The position numbers and the translations under genes are program-made. A stretch of DNA of 64,000 bases from Fibrella arboris. GTDB lineage: Bacteria > Bacteroidota > Bacteroidia > Cytophagales > Spirosomataceae. Location: contig NZ_JBGGWE010000002.1 of assembly GCF_041321095.1 (NCBI RefSeq), positions 310,001-374,000 of the forward strand, in the 5' to 3' direction. Under the pieces are notes generated by a model, which was given only the letters and a program-made list of their open reading frames with translations, searched no databases and was not told the origin of the DNA. Numbering within the stretch: position 1 is the stretch's first letter; every line of letters starts with the position of its first letter. Shown here one piece after another: positions 8,434 through 17,673 of the stretch.

Positions 8434-9981
8434 TTATTTCAGGAAGTTAACTGATACTTTGTTTTTAGCCAGCGTTTCGTTTTCACTAGCCAGATCGAAA
8501 GCGGTTTCTTTAAAGTTGGTGGCGATGTCTTTTTTCGCGCCGATCGACAGCAGGTATTTCAGCATGGCGTCGTCTTTTGACACCATTGCTGCCTTGTGCA
8601 GCGCAGTCAATCCCTCTTTGTTGCGGGCGTTTATGTCAAGTTGAAGCGGCTCAAGCTTTTTCATCAGTCCCATATCATTTCTGGCAACGGCCAGGTGGTA
8701 TAGCGTGTTTCCGTTCTGCTGAGGCACCTTCACGTCTAACCCTTTCTGTTGAAGTAAGGCCAGTTTAGCGTCGAAATCATCCACGCGTGAAAGAGCATTT
8801 CCTCCCTCAGGGCGGGGAGCCGTAGCCCCTTCAGGACGTGGTCCGCCTGGCACTCCCTGACCGGCAGGACGATACCCTTGCACCAGATACACGGCCAGGT
8901 TGTCACCCGCCTTGTCAGTCGCCTGAACATCAGCGCCTTTGTTGATCAGGTACGTGACAATTTCCGGCGAGTTACTCTGCACAGCCATAGCCAGCGCCGT
9001 TACTCCTTTCTGATTACCCTGATTAATATTTTTTACTTTGGGGCTCAGTAGCTCGAACGTACCCAGATCGCGATTACTGGCGGCAGCGTTCATAAACGGT
9101 GTATTCCCGTCTTCATCGGCCTGGTTGACGTCGGCACCCTTGCCCAGAAAGTAATCGATCAGTGCGTTTTGTCCTGGCCGACGGACGAGTGCATGAAGCG
9201 CGTTTTCACCATTTTTATTGACGGCCGCCGGTTTTACGCCCACACTTTCGAGGTACTGAAATACCTCCATCGGAGCCGGACCACGGCGCGAACCCTGCGC
9301 GGCCATAATCATGGCATTTGGATCTACGGATACACCACGCTGCTGAAGTGCTTTCAGTACGTCGATAGTACCGCTTCGGGCCGCGTAGCCAAAGGCGTTA
9401 TTCCCAGCCGCGTCTGTGCTTTTCAGGTTCATCCCTTTCGAGACGAAATAGTCGGTCAGCTTTAGTTCTTTGTCGTTGGCAATGGCCAGCAGGAGCGCGT
9501 TGGCCCCGTCGTGGTTAACATTCTTTTTCAGGTCAGCTCCTCCCTTGATCAGCAGGTCATACAGCTGAGTATTGGGCATCCCGGTTGCTGCCGCAAAGTT
9601 TAACGGGGTAGCGCCGTGACTATCCTCTACAGTAGCTTTAGCGCCTTTACCAAGCAGGTACTCTACAATCTCCACGTTTCCCCGGTTAGCAGCCCAGTGC
9701 AGGTAGGTACGACTGTCGTGCGTCAGTTTGTTTACCTCATTGCCAGGCTGCGCCAGCAGGTATTTGATCGTTTCGTTGGGCGCCTGCGCGTTGATCGCCA
9801 TAACGACGGGGTCAAAGCTGGACGGATTAAGCTGAGAAGGGCTGTTGCCTTTCTCGACTTCTGCTTTTACCTGAGCCATGTCTGGCTTGCCCTGCCAGAA
9901 CGATTGCTCGAGCAGCACATTTTTTTGGGCCTGGGCAGACAGTGAAAGGCCTACCAGAATGGCTATGGCTAGTTTTTTCAT
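8434..9981 (-). CDS. Exported ankyrin-repeat protein
   Basis: The product is 515 aa from the ATG at 9981. This start gives a clean signal peptide (MKKLAIAILVGLSLSAQAQ). The body is an array of about ten ankyrin repeats with the recurring G.T.L..A...G....YL...GA pattern, for example YLHWAANRGNVEIVEYLL and NTPFMNAAA. A Gly/Pro-rich loop (RPAGQGVPGGPRPEGATAP) lies in the last third. Ankyrin proteins mediate protein contacts and have no catalytic residues. It is the first gene of the operon with the DUF2271-like protein and the PepSY reductase, so it may scaffold the periplasmic side of that pathway; this is inference. Confidence 0.85.
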   Translation of the reverse strand: MKKLAIAILVGLSLSAQAQKNVLLEQSFWQGKPDMAQVKAEVEKGNSPSQLNPSSFDPVVMAINAQAPNETIKYLLAQPGNEVNKLTHDSRTYLHWAANRGNVEIVEYLLGKGAKATVEDSHGATPLNFAAATGMPNTQLYDLLIKGGADLKKNVNHDGANALLLAIANDKELKLTDYFVSKGMNLKSTDAAGNNAFGYAARSGTIDVLKALQQRGVSVDPNAMIMAAQGSRRGPAPMEVFQYLESVGVKPAAVNKNGENALHALVRRPGQNALIDYFLGKGADVNQADEDGNTPFMNAAASNRDLGTFELLSPKVKNINQGNQKGVTALAMAVQSNSPEIVTYLINKGADVQATDKAGDNLAVYLVQGYRPAGQGVPGGPRPEGATAPRPEGGNALSRVDDFDAKLALLQQKGLDVKVPQQNGNTLYHLAVARNDMGLMKKLEPLQLDINARNKEGLTALHKAAMVSKDDAMLKYLLSIGAKKDIATNFKETAFDLASENETLAKNKVSVNFLK

Positions 9982-10145
9982 GCGACTATACTGGGGTTGG
10001 ACCATTATCGGTACGGGAGTGGGTGCTGACCTGGTTGAATCGGCCTGCAAGTTAATAGGAATTAGTCTAAATAAGCATGAAAGATAAACTTATAATTGCC
10101 TGATGCTTCGGTATGCCCATGTCGCTTCTGGACCGCTAGTTCAGC

Positions 10146-10190
10146 AAAACACCTCTCTTCATTCGTCTGGACGAGGAAGAGAGGTGTTTT
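10146..10190 (-). terminator. Terminator after the TonB receptor gene
   Basis: Perfect 15-nt arms (10146-10160 and 10176-10190) lie 22 bases past the minus-strand stop of the siderophore receptor. The lower arm ends in TTTT on the minus strand. This separates the receptor transcript from the ankyrin-DUF2271-PepSY operon. Confidence 0.75.
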
Positions 10191-10211
10191 AGCCACTCCA
10201 TTGTAGGCGAC

Positions 10212-12638
10212 CTAGAAACGGTACGACAGCGTTGTAACAAACTGCCGGGGCGGGATTGGCATGATGCTGTACCGGTCGTGAATGAGGTAATTCAATTCAT
10301 TGGTGATGTTCGATACCTTGGCAAGGATCGACACTTTCCGGTACGTATAACCCGCCGACAGGTCGAACGTAGTGAAACCAGTCAGGGGAATCAGGCGGCT
10401 GAATTCGGGGGTCTGACCGTATGTGTTGTTGTTACCCCCGTAGCGGGCACCCGTGTAGAAGGCAGAGGCACCGAGTTTCAGGCCCCGAAGCTGAGGCAGA
10501 TCGAAGGTGTAAAAGATGGTTGCGTTGGCCGTGTGTGCCGGGTTGTTCGTCAGGCGTTCGCCTTCGATCGGCGATCCCTTCACCAGCGATGTTTTGGTAT
10601 ACCGCATGTAATTGTAGCCATAGCCCGTAATGAAATAGAAGTTCTTCGACAGGTTACCCGTCAGGTCCACTTCCAATCCGTCGCTGGTGGTTTGGCCGGT
10701 AAATTCTTTCACGTTGGCATCGGCGTTGGCTGTACCGTCAAGTTTGAACGGGGCCATCTGCGCAAAATTGCTGTTCACAATGTGATAAACACCCACGTTC
10801 GCGGTGATCCGGCCGTTGAACAGCTCGTTTTTCACGCCCGCTTCAAACTGATCGACAATAGAAGGTTTCAGAATTTGTCCGTAAATATCGACGCCCGTGT
10901 TGATCGTGAAGTTATTGGCATAACTGCCGAAGAACGAGGTGGTTCGGGTTGGCTGATACATCAGGGCCACTTTAGGCGAGAAGGCGGCGTCAGTTTTCGT
11001 CTCGGCCGTTCCCCGTGTTTCAGCCTGGGTGATCAGATTCAGAATGGTTGTCTGTACCGTTCGCTGCTGCGACCACCGCACACCGGCCAGCACTTTAATT
11101 TTCTCAGTCAGACTAATCAAGTCCTGCACATAAAAGCCCAACCGGGTCGAGGGTGATGTGGTGCGGGTTGTTGCCGTCGCTTCCGGGATGTCGGTGCGGG
11201 CTTCGTAAAGGCTTGGGTTCAGGATGTTTAGTTTATCATATGCTGTTTTACCTGCCCCGTAATTGACCGTATAGGCCGTGCTCTTGGTAACAATCCCGAC
11301 CAGATCGCTCCCTACCAATAGCTGATGGCTGATAACGCCCGTGTTAAACCGACCATTCAGGTTTATCTGACCCGTGCTGTTGGCTTCGCTGGTCATTGTG
11401 CGGCTGAGTGTACGCGTCCAGTCGCCGGTAGCCGAGATGGTGTTGTTGGGTACGCCCGCGCCGTAGGCTGTCACGTCTGTACCTTGCGCAGAAGCAATAG
11501 CGGTCAGTTTCCAGTTGGTATTGACCGCATGATCAATGGTCAATGAGCCTGACGTCTGGCCCACATTATTGTAAGCCCAGGGCGTATTGATGAACCGTGA
11601 CCGGGGTACGTTTGGCAGAATGGCGTCCTGATTCGCATTCAACGCGCCAACCCCATTGTCGGGCGTCAGGTTTGATTTTAGGTAATCGCCCTGAAGCAAC
11701 ACGGTTGTTTTCTGGCCCAGCTTGTATAGCAACGACGGATTGACGTACACCCGGTTCGTTTTAACCACATCCCGGTAGCTGTTAGCCGTTTCATACGTAC
11801 CCACCACCCGGAAGGCCAGGTTTTTTGCCAATGGGCCATACAAATCAACAATCGGTTTCAGTAAGCCAAAGCTGCCTGCCCGCATCGACACCTCGCCGCC
11901 GTACTCAAATTTCGGCTTCTTAGTGACCATGTTGATGATCAGGCCGCCCGACACGTTACCGTACAGCAGGGCCGAGCTTCCTTTCAGCACTTCAACAGAT
12001 TCCAGCGTGCTGGCTTCGGGAAAGCCCATGGTGTTCGAGATCACGCCGTTTTTGAAGATGCTGCCACCTGCTCCGGCAACACCGATGCTGTAGCCCCGTG
12101 CCGAAAATGTTTCGGCTACCCCACCCCGTTGCTGGGTCAATGATACGCCGCTCACGTTTTTGAGCACATCGCCCAGCCGGGAGGCCTGCTGATTGGCGAT
12201 AACCACATTACTCACAATGCCCGACATCTGCGGAAGATCAAGCGGGGCGATGCTGGCTTTTCCAAGCGTTACGGTTCTGTTAACGCCGGTCACTTCCACC
12301 TCACTTAATTGTGCCGTGCTCTCCGACAGCACAAAATCTACATGGGTAACCTGGCCTGGATTTACGGTAACGGTTTTCTCCTGGGGCTCCAGCCCCACAA
12401 AAGTGACCAGCATAGTGTACGTACCCTGGCTGATCCCTTTCAGTTGATAGACGCCACTTTCGGTTGTGGTCGTGCCCTTACGACTCTCCTTTAGGCTGAC
12501 GTTGACGAAAGCGGCCGGATTACCATCGCTTGTTTTAACGATACCACTCAAGGACCCACTCGTTTGGGCTACACTCTGCAAATTAGCCAGACAGGCCAGG
12601 CTGAACGACAACAAGAAAATATGATATATCTGCTTCAT
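10212..12638 (-). CDS. TonB-dependent siderophore receptor
   Basis: An outer-membrane beta-barrel of 808 aa that probably imports a ferric siderophore with TonB energy. Order of domains: signal peptide (MKQIYHIFLLSFSLACLANL), a carboxypeptidase-regulatory-like beta-sandwich (GSLSGIVKTSDGNPAAFVNV), a plug (VLKNVSGVSLTQQRGGVAE, FSARGYSI), then the barrel ending in the typical aromatic residue (TLSYRF). The start at 12638 gives a good signal peptide; the upstream ATG adds ten residues without one. The gene is divergent from an AraC regulator 96 bases away, a common layout for siderophore receptors. Confidence 0.9.
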   Translation of the reverse strand: MKQIYHIFLLSFSLACLANLQSVAQTSGSLSGIVKTSDGNPAAFVNVSLKESRKGTTTTESGVYQLKGISQGTYTMLVTFVGLEPQEKTVTVNPGQVTHVDFVLSESTAQLSEVEVTGVNRTVTLGKASIAPLDLPQMSGIVSNVVIANQQASRLGDVLKNVSGVSLTQQRGGVAETFSARGYSIGVAGAGGSIFKNGVISNTMGFPEASTLESVEVLKGSSALLYGNVSGGLIINMVTKKPKFEYGGEVSMRAGSFGLLKPIVDLYGPLAKNLAFRVVGTYETANSYRDVVKTNRVYVNPSLLYKLGQKTTVLLQGDYLKSNLTPDNGVGALNANQDAILPNVPRSRFINTPWAYNNVGQTSGSLTIDHAVNTNWKLTAIASAQGTDVTAYGAGVPNNTISATGDWTRTLSRTMTSEANSTGQINLNGRFNTGVISHQLLVGSDLVGIVTKSTAYTVNYGAGKTAYDKLNILNPSLYEARTDIPEATATTRTTSPSTRLGFYVQDLISLTEKIKVLAGVRWSQQRTVQTTILNLITQAETRGTAETKTDAAFSPKVALMYQPTRTTSFFGSYANNFTINTGVDIYGQILKPSIVDQFEAGVKNELFNGRITANVGVYHIVNSNFAQMAPFKLDGTANADANVKEFTGQTTSDGLEVDLTGNLSKNFYFITGYGYNYMRYTKTSLVKGSPIEGERLTNNPAHTANATIFYTFDLPQLRGLKLGASAFYTGARYGGNNNTYGQTPEFSRLIPLTGFTTFDLSAGYTYRKVSILAKVSNITNELNYLIHDRYSIMPIPPRQFVTTLSYRF

Positions 12639-12734
12639 TTTATTTAGATCAATTCTAACTTGTTGCAAATTTGTAGCGCGAATCAGTCACAGCACTATCG
12701 GAACTGGGAGCATTGTTATCGAAATCGGGCAGTT

Positions 12735-13751
12735 ATGGAAATAATCCTAAAGGTTAGTGGTACAGATCTATTCATGCGGCGGGAAGAACTGGTGATACCG
12801 GATGGGCACCAAGACGTTTTTAGTGAGAATCAGGTTGTTATTCAGCCTGCGTTGGTAGGCTCATTCGTGAATGACCAACTGTCCACCGGTAATTTTTACA
12901 TCGATTATTATACAGGTCAGCTCGCGCAGCCTATCCAGTTGATCAGGGAAGTTGAGGCAGACGTGATCCAGCTATTTTTCGCTTTACAAGGTGACAGTCA
13001 GTATTTTATCGACAAATCTGTCGCCCCGCAAGACGTCAATACAGGCCAGCATACGATCTGCTACACGCCTCGCTCAACGAGCCGGTTCGACTTTCCCGAG
13101 TCGGATCTTCCCCTGGATTATTGCGTCGTTGTGATCCCGCTGGAAGTTTATTTTCGCTTGCTGCCTTCTGGCCTTCCCCTGAACCGGCACTTTGTGGCCC
13201 ATATGGTTCAGGGGAAGGCCACCTTTATGACGCCTCAGAAGTTCACAATGACGTCGGCTATGGAGTGGCTGATTCGGGACATACGCACCAGCCAGCGGAC
13301 AGGGTCATTCAAGCGGTTATTGATCGAATCCAGGGTAACCGAATTGCTCCTGCTTCAGCTCGAGCAGCTACAGGGCTCTCCGGCAGTTGAACCGCCGGCT
13401 CAGAAAGCAGCTATTCGGAAGTTAAACGAAGCGCGTGACCTGCTGGATACGAGCTATGCTTCCCCGCCAACGATTGTTGAATTGGCCAAACTAGTCGGTC
13501 TGAATGAATTTAGCCTGAAGCGCGGCTTCAAAGCTCAATTCCGCACCACTATTTTAGGGTACATCACTCAACGCCGAATGGAGGAAGCCAAACGGTTTTT
13601 GCTGGAGGGGGAGAAAAGTATCGGTGAGATTTCGTACTGGGTAGGCTACAAAAACCCGGCACACTTTACGGTCGCCTTCAAGCATTACTTCGGTGTCTTG
13701 CCAAGTACAATCCGGACGCATGCAGACGACTCAACACGATCTATTCATTGA
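12735..13751 (+). CDS. AraC-family regulator divergent from the siderophore receptor
   Basis: The product is 338 aa from the ATG at 12735. The C-terminal ~100 residues carry the double helix-turn-helix of AraC proteins (SPPTIVELAKLVGLNEFSLK, then KSIGEISYWVGYKNPAHF, then F.HYFGVLPS). The N-terminal domain is probably the ligand-binding part. Proteins of this layout beside siderophore receptors (PchR-like) bind the ferric siderophore and activate the receptor gene. The shared 96-bp intergenic region with the receptor gene supports that role. The ligand is not known. Confidence 0.85.
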   Translation: MEIILKVSGTDLFMRREELVIPDGHQDVFSENQVVIQPALVGSFVNDQLSTGNFYIDYYTGQLAQPIQLIREVEADVIQLFFALQGDSQYFIDKSVAPQDVNTGQHTICYTPRSTSRFDFPESDLPLDYCVVVIPLEVYFRLLPSGLPLNRHFVAHMVQGKATFMTPQKFTMTSAMEWLIRDIRTSQRTGSFKRLLIESRVTELLLLQLEQLQGSPAVEPPAQKAAIRKLNEARDLLDTSYASPPTIVELAKLVGLNEFSLKRGFKAQFRTTILGYITQRRMEEAKRFLLEGEKSIGEISYWVGYKNPAHFTVAFKHYFGVLPSTIRTHADDSTRSIH

Positions 13752-13755
13752 CAGA

Positions 13756-13832
13756 TCGGCTCTAGTCTACAGGCATAAAAAAGGCTCAGGTACGTTACCT
13801 GAGCCTTTTTTATGCCTGTAGACTAGAGCCGA
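13756..13832. terminator. 77-bp near-perfect palindrome, bidirectional terminator
   Basis: Perfect 37-nt arms (13756-13792 and 13796-13832) flank a 3-nt loop between two convergent genes. The left arm starts 4 bases after one stop codon, and the right arm ends directly before the other gene's stop codon. Internal A-run and T-run segments let the inner hairpin work as an intrinsic terminator in both directions. The tip contains a copy of the iterated CAGGTACGTT word. Such a long perfect stem is unusual for a terminator. Confidence 0.85.
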
Positions 13833-14621
13833 CTAAATATCCGAATAGTCGGTTGGGTGAAGCAGGTAAATATCGGCGCGGAGGAAGTTGTGCGCGTATT
13901 CGGGGAGGGCGTTCAGCGTTTTCCAGGCGGGATCAGCGCTGAAAGACTTCCAGTGAGCGTCGCGTTCGGTTTTGTTTTCGAAGGAAGTCATGTACATCAT
14001 GCTGGGTAGTTTAGCCCCTGCTTTCACCTGGCCACAAAACACGGTATTGAAGCCCAACCGGCTGAAAATAGCCAGTTCGCCATTGTTGAACTGGCTGATT
14101 TTGTTTTCGTGTAGCTTCTCGGTGGCTGCTTCGTAGAGCCGCAGTTCATAAACACGCTGTGCGGCAGCGCCTGTCAGTTTGGGCTGCACCAGTTTAGGCA
14201 TCCCGGCAAAGGCTTCCATCAACACCGATTCAAACTTCTTGAAAACCGGCTTGTTGAATTCGGCATTCATGTAGTCTTGCCCAGCGGTAGCATACGCTTT
14301 GTCTTTTGCCAGTTTATCGGCTAGCCCCACAAACTGATCGACCGACTTAAATGGAATGAGTACGTACACCAGCGAATCAGCTTCCGCACCGGGTTTGAAT
14401 ACCCCCACTTTCTCGATCCCTGCGCGGTGCAGGGCGGGTAGATAAGCCTGTTTCAGGTACGTTTCCAATCGTTCTTTCTGGCTATTGTCGGCCAGGTGGT
14501 AGACTTTCAACTGGTAATACTCCCGTTTTGGCGCAAAGGCAAGCGCTACATCTGTCAGAAGGAAAAAAGCCACGAAGAGGGCCGGAATAAATGTTTTGCC
14601 GAGTTTAGTTGATCGTTGCAT
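13833..14621 (-). CDS. NIPSNAP-family exported protein
   Basis: The product is 262 aa from the ATG at 14621. A hydrophobic leader (FIPALFVAFFLLTDVALAFA) is followed by two NIPSNAP-type ferredoxin-fold domains. The first begins YYQLKVYHLADNSQKERLETYL, the second VYELRLYEAATEKLHENKI. The family is widespread, but its biochemical function in bacteria is not settled. A longer reading frame exists upstream, but it lacks a signal peptide at its start. A relative lies at 57560-58327. The product is probably periplasmic. Confidence 0.8.
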   Translation of the reverse strand: MQRSTKLGKTFIPALFVAFFLLTDVALAFAPKREYYQLKVYHLADNSQKERLETYLKQAYLPALHRAGIEKVGVFKPGAEADSLVYVLIPFKSVDQFVGLADKLAKDKAYATAGQDYMNAEFNKPVFKKFESVLMEAFAGMPKLVQPKLTGAAAQRVYELRLYEAATEKLHENKISQFNNGELAIFSRLGFNTVFCGQVKAGAKLPSMMYMTSFENKTERDAHWKSFSADPAWKTLNALPEYAHNFLRADIYLLHPTDYSDI

Positions 14622-14796
14622 GTCGAGAGTATGATAAAGTAAACAGACCGGAAAAGCGCAACCTGGCCATTCTTTTACCCTGATTACGTTAAAATTCATC
14701 CGGCCTTTCCACTCATTTTGACTGTCGTTCAATAGCCCGCTGGCTGGAACAGCAGGCGGGCGCGCCAACCTGCTAGGCAACTCGTCAGCCGATCGT

Positions 14797-14804
14797 TATA
14801 TTTG
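14797..14804 (+). promoter_or_regulatory. -7 promoter box for the Moco-fold/modABC cluster
   Basis: TATATTTG is a full match to TAnnTTTG. It lies 62 bases before the ATG of the first gene in the molybdate cluster. Confidence 0.5.
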
Positions 14805-14866
14805 ACCGAAAATAACGACCAACGCTTTTGTCCGCTTTTAGAGTCGACAACCTATCGGTTTTCCAT

Positions 14867-15343
14867 ATGAATAAATGGCTTCTATTTCTAGCGTGTTCCT
14901 GCCTGTTACGTACTGGCTACGGGCAAACCCTGACTATTGCCGGCGCCGTCAGCCAATCCTTGACATTGAAGTCCGATGCGTTGACAGCCATGCCCCATAC
15001 AACAGTGACAGGCAAAGACCATGATGGTCAATCGCACCGGTATTCGGGTGTGCCGGTGGCCGACTTGTTGAAACAGGCCGGTGTCACGCTTGGCAACGAA
15101 CTACGCGGTAAAAACCTCGTCAAGTACGCTGTTGTCAGGGCCAGTGACGGGTACGAAGCTGTTTTCGCGCTGCCTGAACTGGACCCCGATTTTGCCACCC
15201 GGACCATCATTCTGGCCGATGCAGTCGACGGCGAGCCACTGACCGCTGCCACCGGACCATACCGGATTGTGGTACCCGACGAAAAAAAGCAGGCGCGCTG
15301 GGTACGTCAGGTCCAGGCCATTGAGATATGTGTTGCCCGATAA
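14867..15343 (+). CDS. Small exported protein with sulfite-oxidase-like Moco-binding fold
   Basis: The product is 158 aa from the ATG at 14867 (MNKWLLFLACSCLLRTGYGQ is a signal peptide). The rest matches the oxidoreductase molybdopterin-binding fold seen in short periplasmic proteins. Signs are YSGVPVADLLKQAGV, YAVVRASDGYEAVFALPELD, and PYRIVVPDEKKQARWVRQV near the end. I see no cysteine at the usual Mo-ligand position, so it may bind no cofactor. It is the first gene before modABC, 13 nt from modA, which suggests a role linked to molybdate supply or sensing. Confidence 0.75.
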   Translation: MNKWLLFLACSCLLRTGYGQTLTIAGAVSQSLTLKSDALTAMPHTTVTGKDHDGQSHRYSGVPVADLLKQAGVTLGNELRGKNLVKYAVVRASDGYEAVFALPELDPDFATRTIILADAVDGEPLTAATGPYRIVVPDEKKQARWVRQVQAIEICVAR

Positions 15344-15356
15344 CTTCGCTCGGCTG

Positions 15357-16103
15357 ATGAAAAAAGTAGTCCTGCTCGGGCTGTTGTTCTGGGCATCTGG
15401 CCTCCAGGCGCAGTCATTACGGGTTGCGGTGGCTGCCAATGCACAATTCGTTATGGAAGCCCTGAGCAATGCCTTTCAGAAAGAGTCGGGCATCCGTATC
15501 GAGGCCATTGTTAATTCGTCGGGAAAGCTCACCGCCCAGATTCAGCAGGGTGCCCCCTACGATGTATTCCTGTCGGCCGATATGGATTATCCGCGCACCT
15601 TACACCAGCAGCAGTTAACAACCGGAGCGCCTGTTGTGTATGCTTATGGTTCGCTGGTACTCTGGACGTTGAGTGACCTGCCACTCAACGCAGGTTTGAA
15701 CGTATTGATGAATCCGGCGGTGCACCACATTGCCATTGCTAATCCAGAAACAGCCCCTTATGGTGAAGCGGCCATCTCGCTGTTGACCGCCCGAAAGCTG
15801 CTCACCGCCAGTCAATCGCGCCTTGTGTATGGAGAGAGTATTGCGCAGGTAAACCAATACATTTTGTCGGGGGCGGCTGAAGTAGGGATTACGGCCAAAT
15901 CCGTTGTGCTCGATCCTGCCCTCAAACAGCGGGGGCATTGGATTGACCTACCCCCGCCTGGCTATGCTCCCATTGCGCAGGGTGTTGTGGTATTGAAACG
16001 AGCCAATCAGCCGGCCGCCGCCGCCCGATTGGTTCGTTTTCTACAAACAGCAACCGCCCGGCGTATCTTCCAGCAGTTTGGTTACCGATCACCCGCTTCC
16101 TGA
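15357..16103 (+). CDS. modA: Molybdate-binding periplasmic protein ModA
   Basis: ModA is the solute-binding component of the molybdate ABC transporter. The 248-aa product has a signal peptide (MKKVVLLGLLFWASGLQAQ). It shows the family pattern VAVAANAQFVMEALSNAF, SSGKLTAQIQQGAPYDVFLSAD, and INPETAPYGEAA-like text (ANPETAPYGEAAISLL). I chose the ATG at 15357, because the longer frame overlaps the upstream gene and lacks a signal peptide. It is followed 11 nt later by modB. Confidence 0.93.
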   Translation: MKKVVLLGLLFWASGLQAQSLRVAVAANAQFVMEALSNAFQKESGIRIEAIVNSSGKLTAQIQQGAPYDVFLSADMDYPRTLHQQQLTTGAPVVYAYGSLVLWTLSDLPLNAGLNVLMNPAVHHIAIANPETAPYGEAAISLLTARKLLTASQSRLVYGESIAQVNQYILSGAAEVGITAKSVVLDPALKQRGHWIDLPPPGYAPIAQGVVVLKRANQPAAAARLVRFLQTATARRIFQQFGYRSPAS

Positions 16104-16114
16104 TTCGATTCTAT

Positions 16115-16780
16115 ATGCCCATTGACTGGGAACCCATCTGGCTTACGCTCCGGCTGGCCAGCGTTACCACCCTGCTGCTGCTGCTGGTAGGCGTACCACT
16201 GGCGGGCTGGCTCGCACTACATAAATTCCGACTCAAACCGCTGGTCGAGGCCGTTATTAGTTTACCGCTCGTGTTGCCGCCTTCGGTTGTTGGCTTTTAC
16301 CTGCTCCTGGCTTTTAGCCCAACCAGCGCATTCGGGGCCTGGTTACTGCGAACGCTCGACCTGCAACTTGTTTTTTCGTTTGAAGGGCTGGTGATTGCCT
16401 CCCTGCTTTATAGCCTTCCGTTTATGGTCCACCCCATTCAGGCGGGGTTAGAAAATCTGCCCGTTTCGTGGCGGGAGGCGTCCTATACGCTGGGGCAGTC
16501 ACCCGCGCGCACCTTGTGGCGGGTGCTGTTACCGAACTGTAAACCAGCCGTTCTGACCGGCATTATCCTTACGTTTGCCCATACCATCGGTGAATTCGGG
16601 CTGGTCTTGATGATAGGCGGCAATCTGCCCGGCGAGACACGGGTTGCCTCGATAGCTATTTATAATGAAGTGGAATTATTGCATTTTAACACAGCCCATG
16701 CCTACGCCGCTCTCTTGCTTGGGCTCTCGCTGGCTATTCTGTTGTTTGTCTACAGTGTCAATAAGCGCGTAACCGTATGA
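16115..16780 (+). CDS. modB: Molybdate ABC transporter permease ModB
   Basis: The inner-membrane permease of the molybdate transporter, 221 aa with five to six hydrophobic segments. The cytoplasmic EAA loop that docks on the ATPase reads SWREASYTLGQSPARTLWRV. LPLVLPPSVVGFYLL and TFAHTIGEFGLVLMIGG are typical ModB sequence. The stop overlaps the modC start by 4 nt (ATGA), indicating coupled translation. Confidence 0.94.
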   Translation: MPIDWEPIWLTLRLASVTTLLLLLVGVPLAGWLALHKFRLKPLVEAVISLPLVLPPSVVGFYLLLAFSPTSAFGAWLLRTLDLQLVFSFEGLVIASLLYSLPFMVHPIQAGLENLPVSWREASYTLGQSPARTLWRVLLPNCKPAVLTGIILTFAHTIGEFGLVLMIGGNLPGETRVASIAIYNEVELLHFNTAHAYAALLLGLSLAILLFVYSVNKRVTV

Positions 16781-17595
16781 TCGAGCTAGCGGTTGCATTT
16801 CCCCGTCTGTTTACGGAAGGGACTGGTCATCTCGAACTCAATATTTCACTGGCGCAGGGAAGCCTAACGGCGGTTATTGGGCCCTCGGGCTCCGGAAAAA
16901 CTACCCTTCTTCGGTTACTCGCGGGGCTGGAAACACCGCAGGAAGGCCACATTTTGGTCGGCGGACAGGTATGGTATGATCAGCCATCAGGCAAAAACCT
17001 GCCGCCCCAACAGCGATCGATCGGTTATGTTTTTCAGGACACGGCCCTGTTTCCGAATATGACCGTTCTGGAGAATATTACGTATGCTGCCAGCGGTTTA
17101 CCACGTACCCAGGTCGAGGAACTGATCGAAGCCACGGGGTTAACCACCTTTGCACATAGTAAACCAACCCGGTTATCGGGCGGGCAGCGCCAGCGGGTGG
17201 CGCTGGCACGCGCACTGGTCCGCCGGCCGCAAGTGCTGTTGCTCGACGAGCCTTTCTCGGCGCTGGATGCCGAGGCGACCGCTCAGCTCCGCCAGCTGCT
17301 GCTATCCCTGCATCGGGCATGGGGCACAACTACCCTGCTGGTTAGCCACCATGCGGCCGATGTAAACGCGCTGGCCGACCGTATTCTGCAGCTCAGGCAG
17401 GGTAAGATTGTGGAGGATAAGCCATCCACACGCCCCGATACGTCAACCAGTCTGACCGGGAAAATCAGGCGCATCTGGTTCGATGAGGCAAATGGACAGT
17501 GGGTAGTCGACACCGAGGGCCTGCAACTTCGTTCCGACAATCCAGCCTGGGGCAACCTGAAAGTAGGTACGTTCATCGACCTCTCGTGGCACTGA
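16777..17595 (+). CDS. modC: Molybdate ABC transporter ATPase ModC
   Basis: ATP-binding subunit that powers molybdate import, 272 aa. Motifs in order: Walker A GPSGSGKTT (about residues 35-43), Q-loop in VFQDTALFPNMTV, signature LSGGQRQRVALARAL, Walker B VLLLDEPFSALDAE, and H-loop TLLVSHHAADV. The C-terminal ~65 residues are a shortened regulatory region rather than the full ~120-residue TOBE domain of E. coli ModC. It completes the modABC operon. No ModE-type regulator is visible. Confidence 0.93.
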   Translation: MIELAVAFPRLFTEGTGHLELNISLAQGSLTAVIGPSGSGKTTLLRLLAGLETPQEGHILVGGQVWYDQPSGKNLPPQQRSIGYVFQDTALFPNMTVLENITYAASGLPRTQVEELIEATGLTTFAHSKPTRLSGGQRQRVALARALVRRPQVLLLDEPFSALDAEATAQLRQLLLSLHRAWGTTTLLVSHHAADVNALADRILQLRQGKIVEDKPSTRPDTSTSLTGKIRRIWFDEANGQWVVDTEGLQLRSDNPAWGNLKVGTFIDLSWH

Positions 17596-17673
17596 CCCCC
17601 ACGTTTTCATCGTTTCCCACCTTTTCATCCGCCAACAAACCGGTGCTTCGGCTAAACATTAGGAGCAGCGCGT

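Noticed and set aside
10278..11156. Long plus-strand ORF (292 codons) inside the TonB receptor gene
   Set aside because: It is antisense to a clearly conserved beta-barrel gene and its product shows no recognisable domain; it is a shadow of the receptor coding strand.
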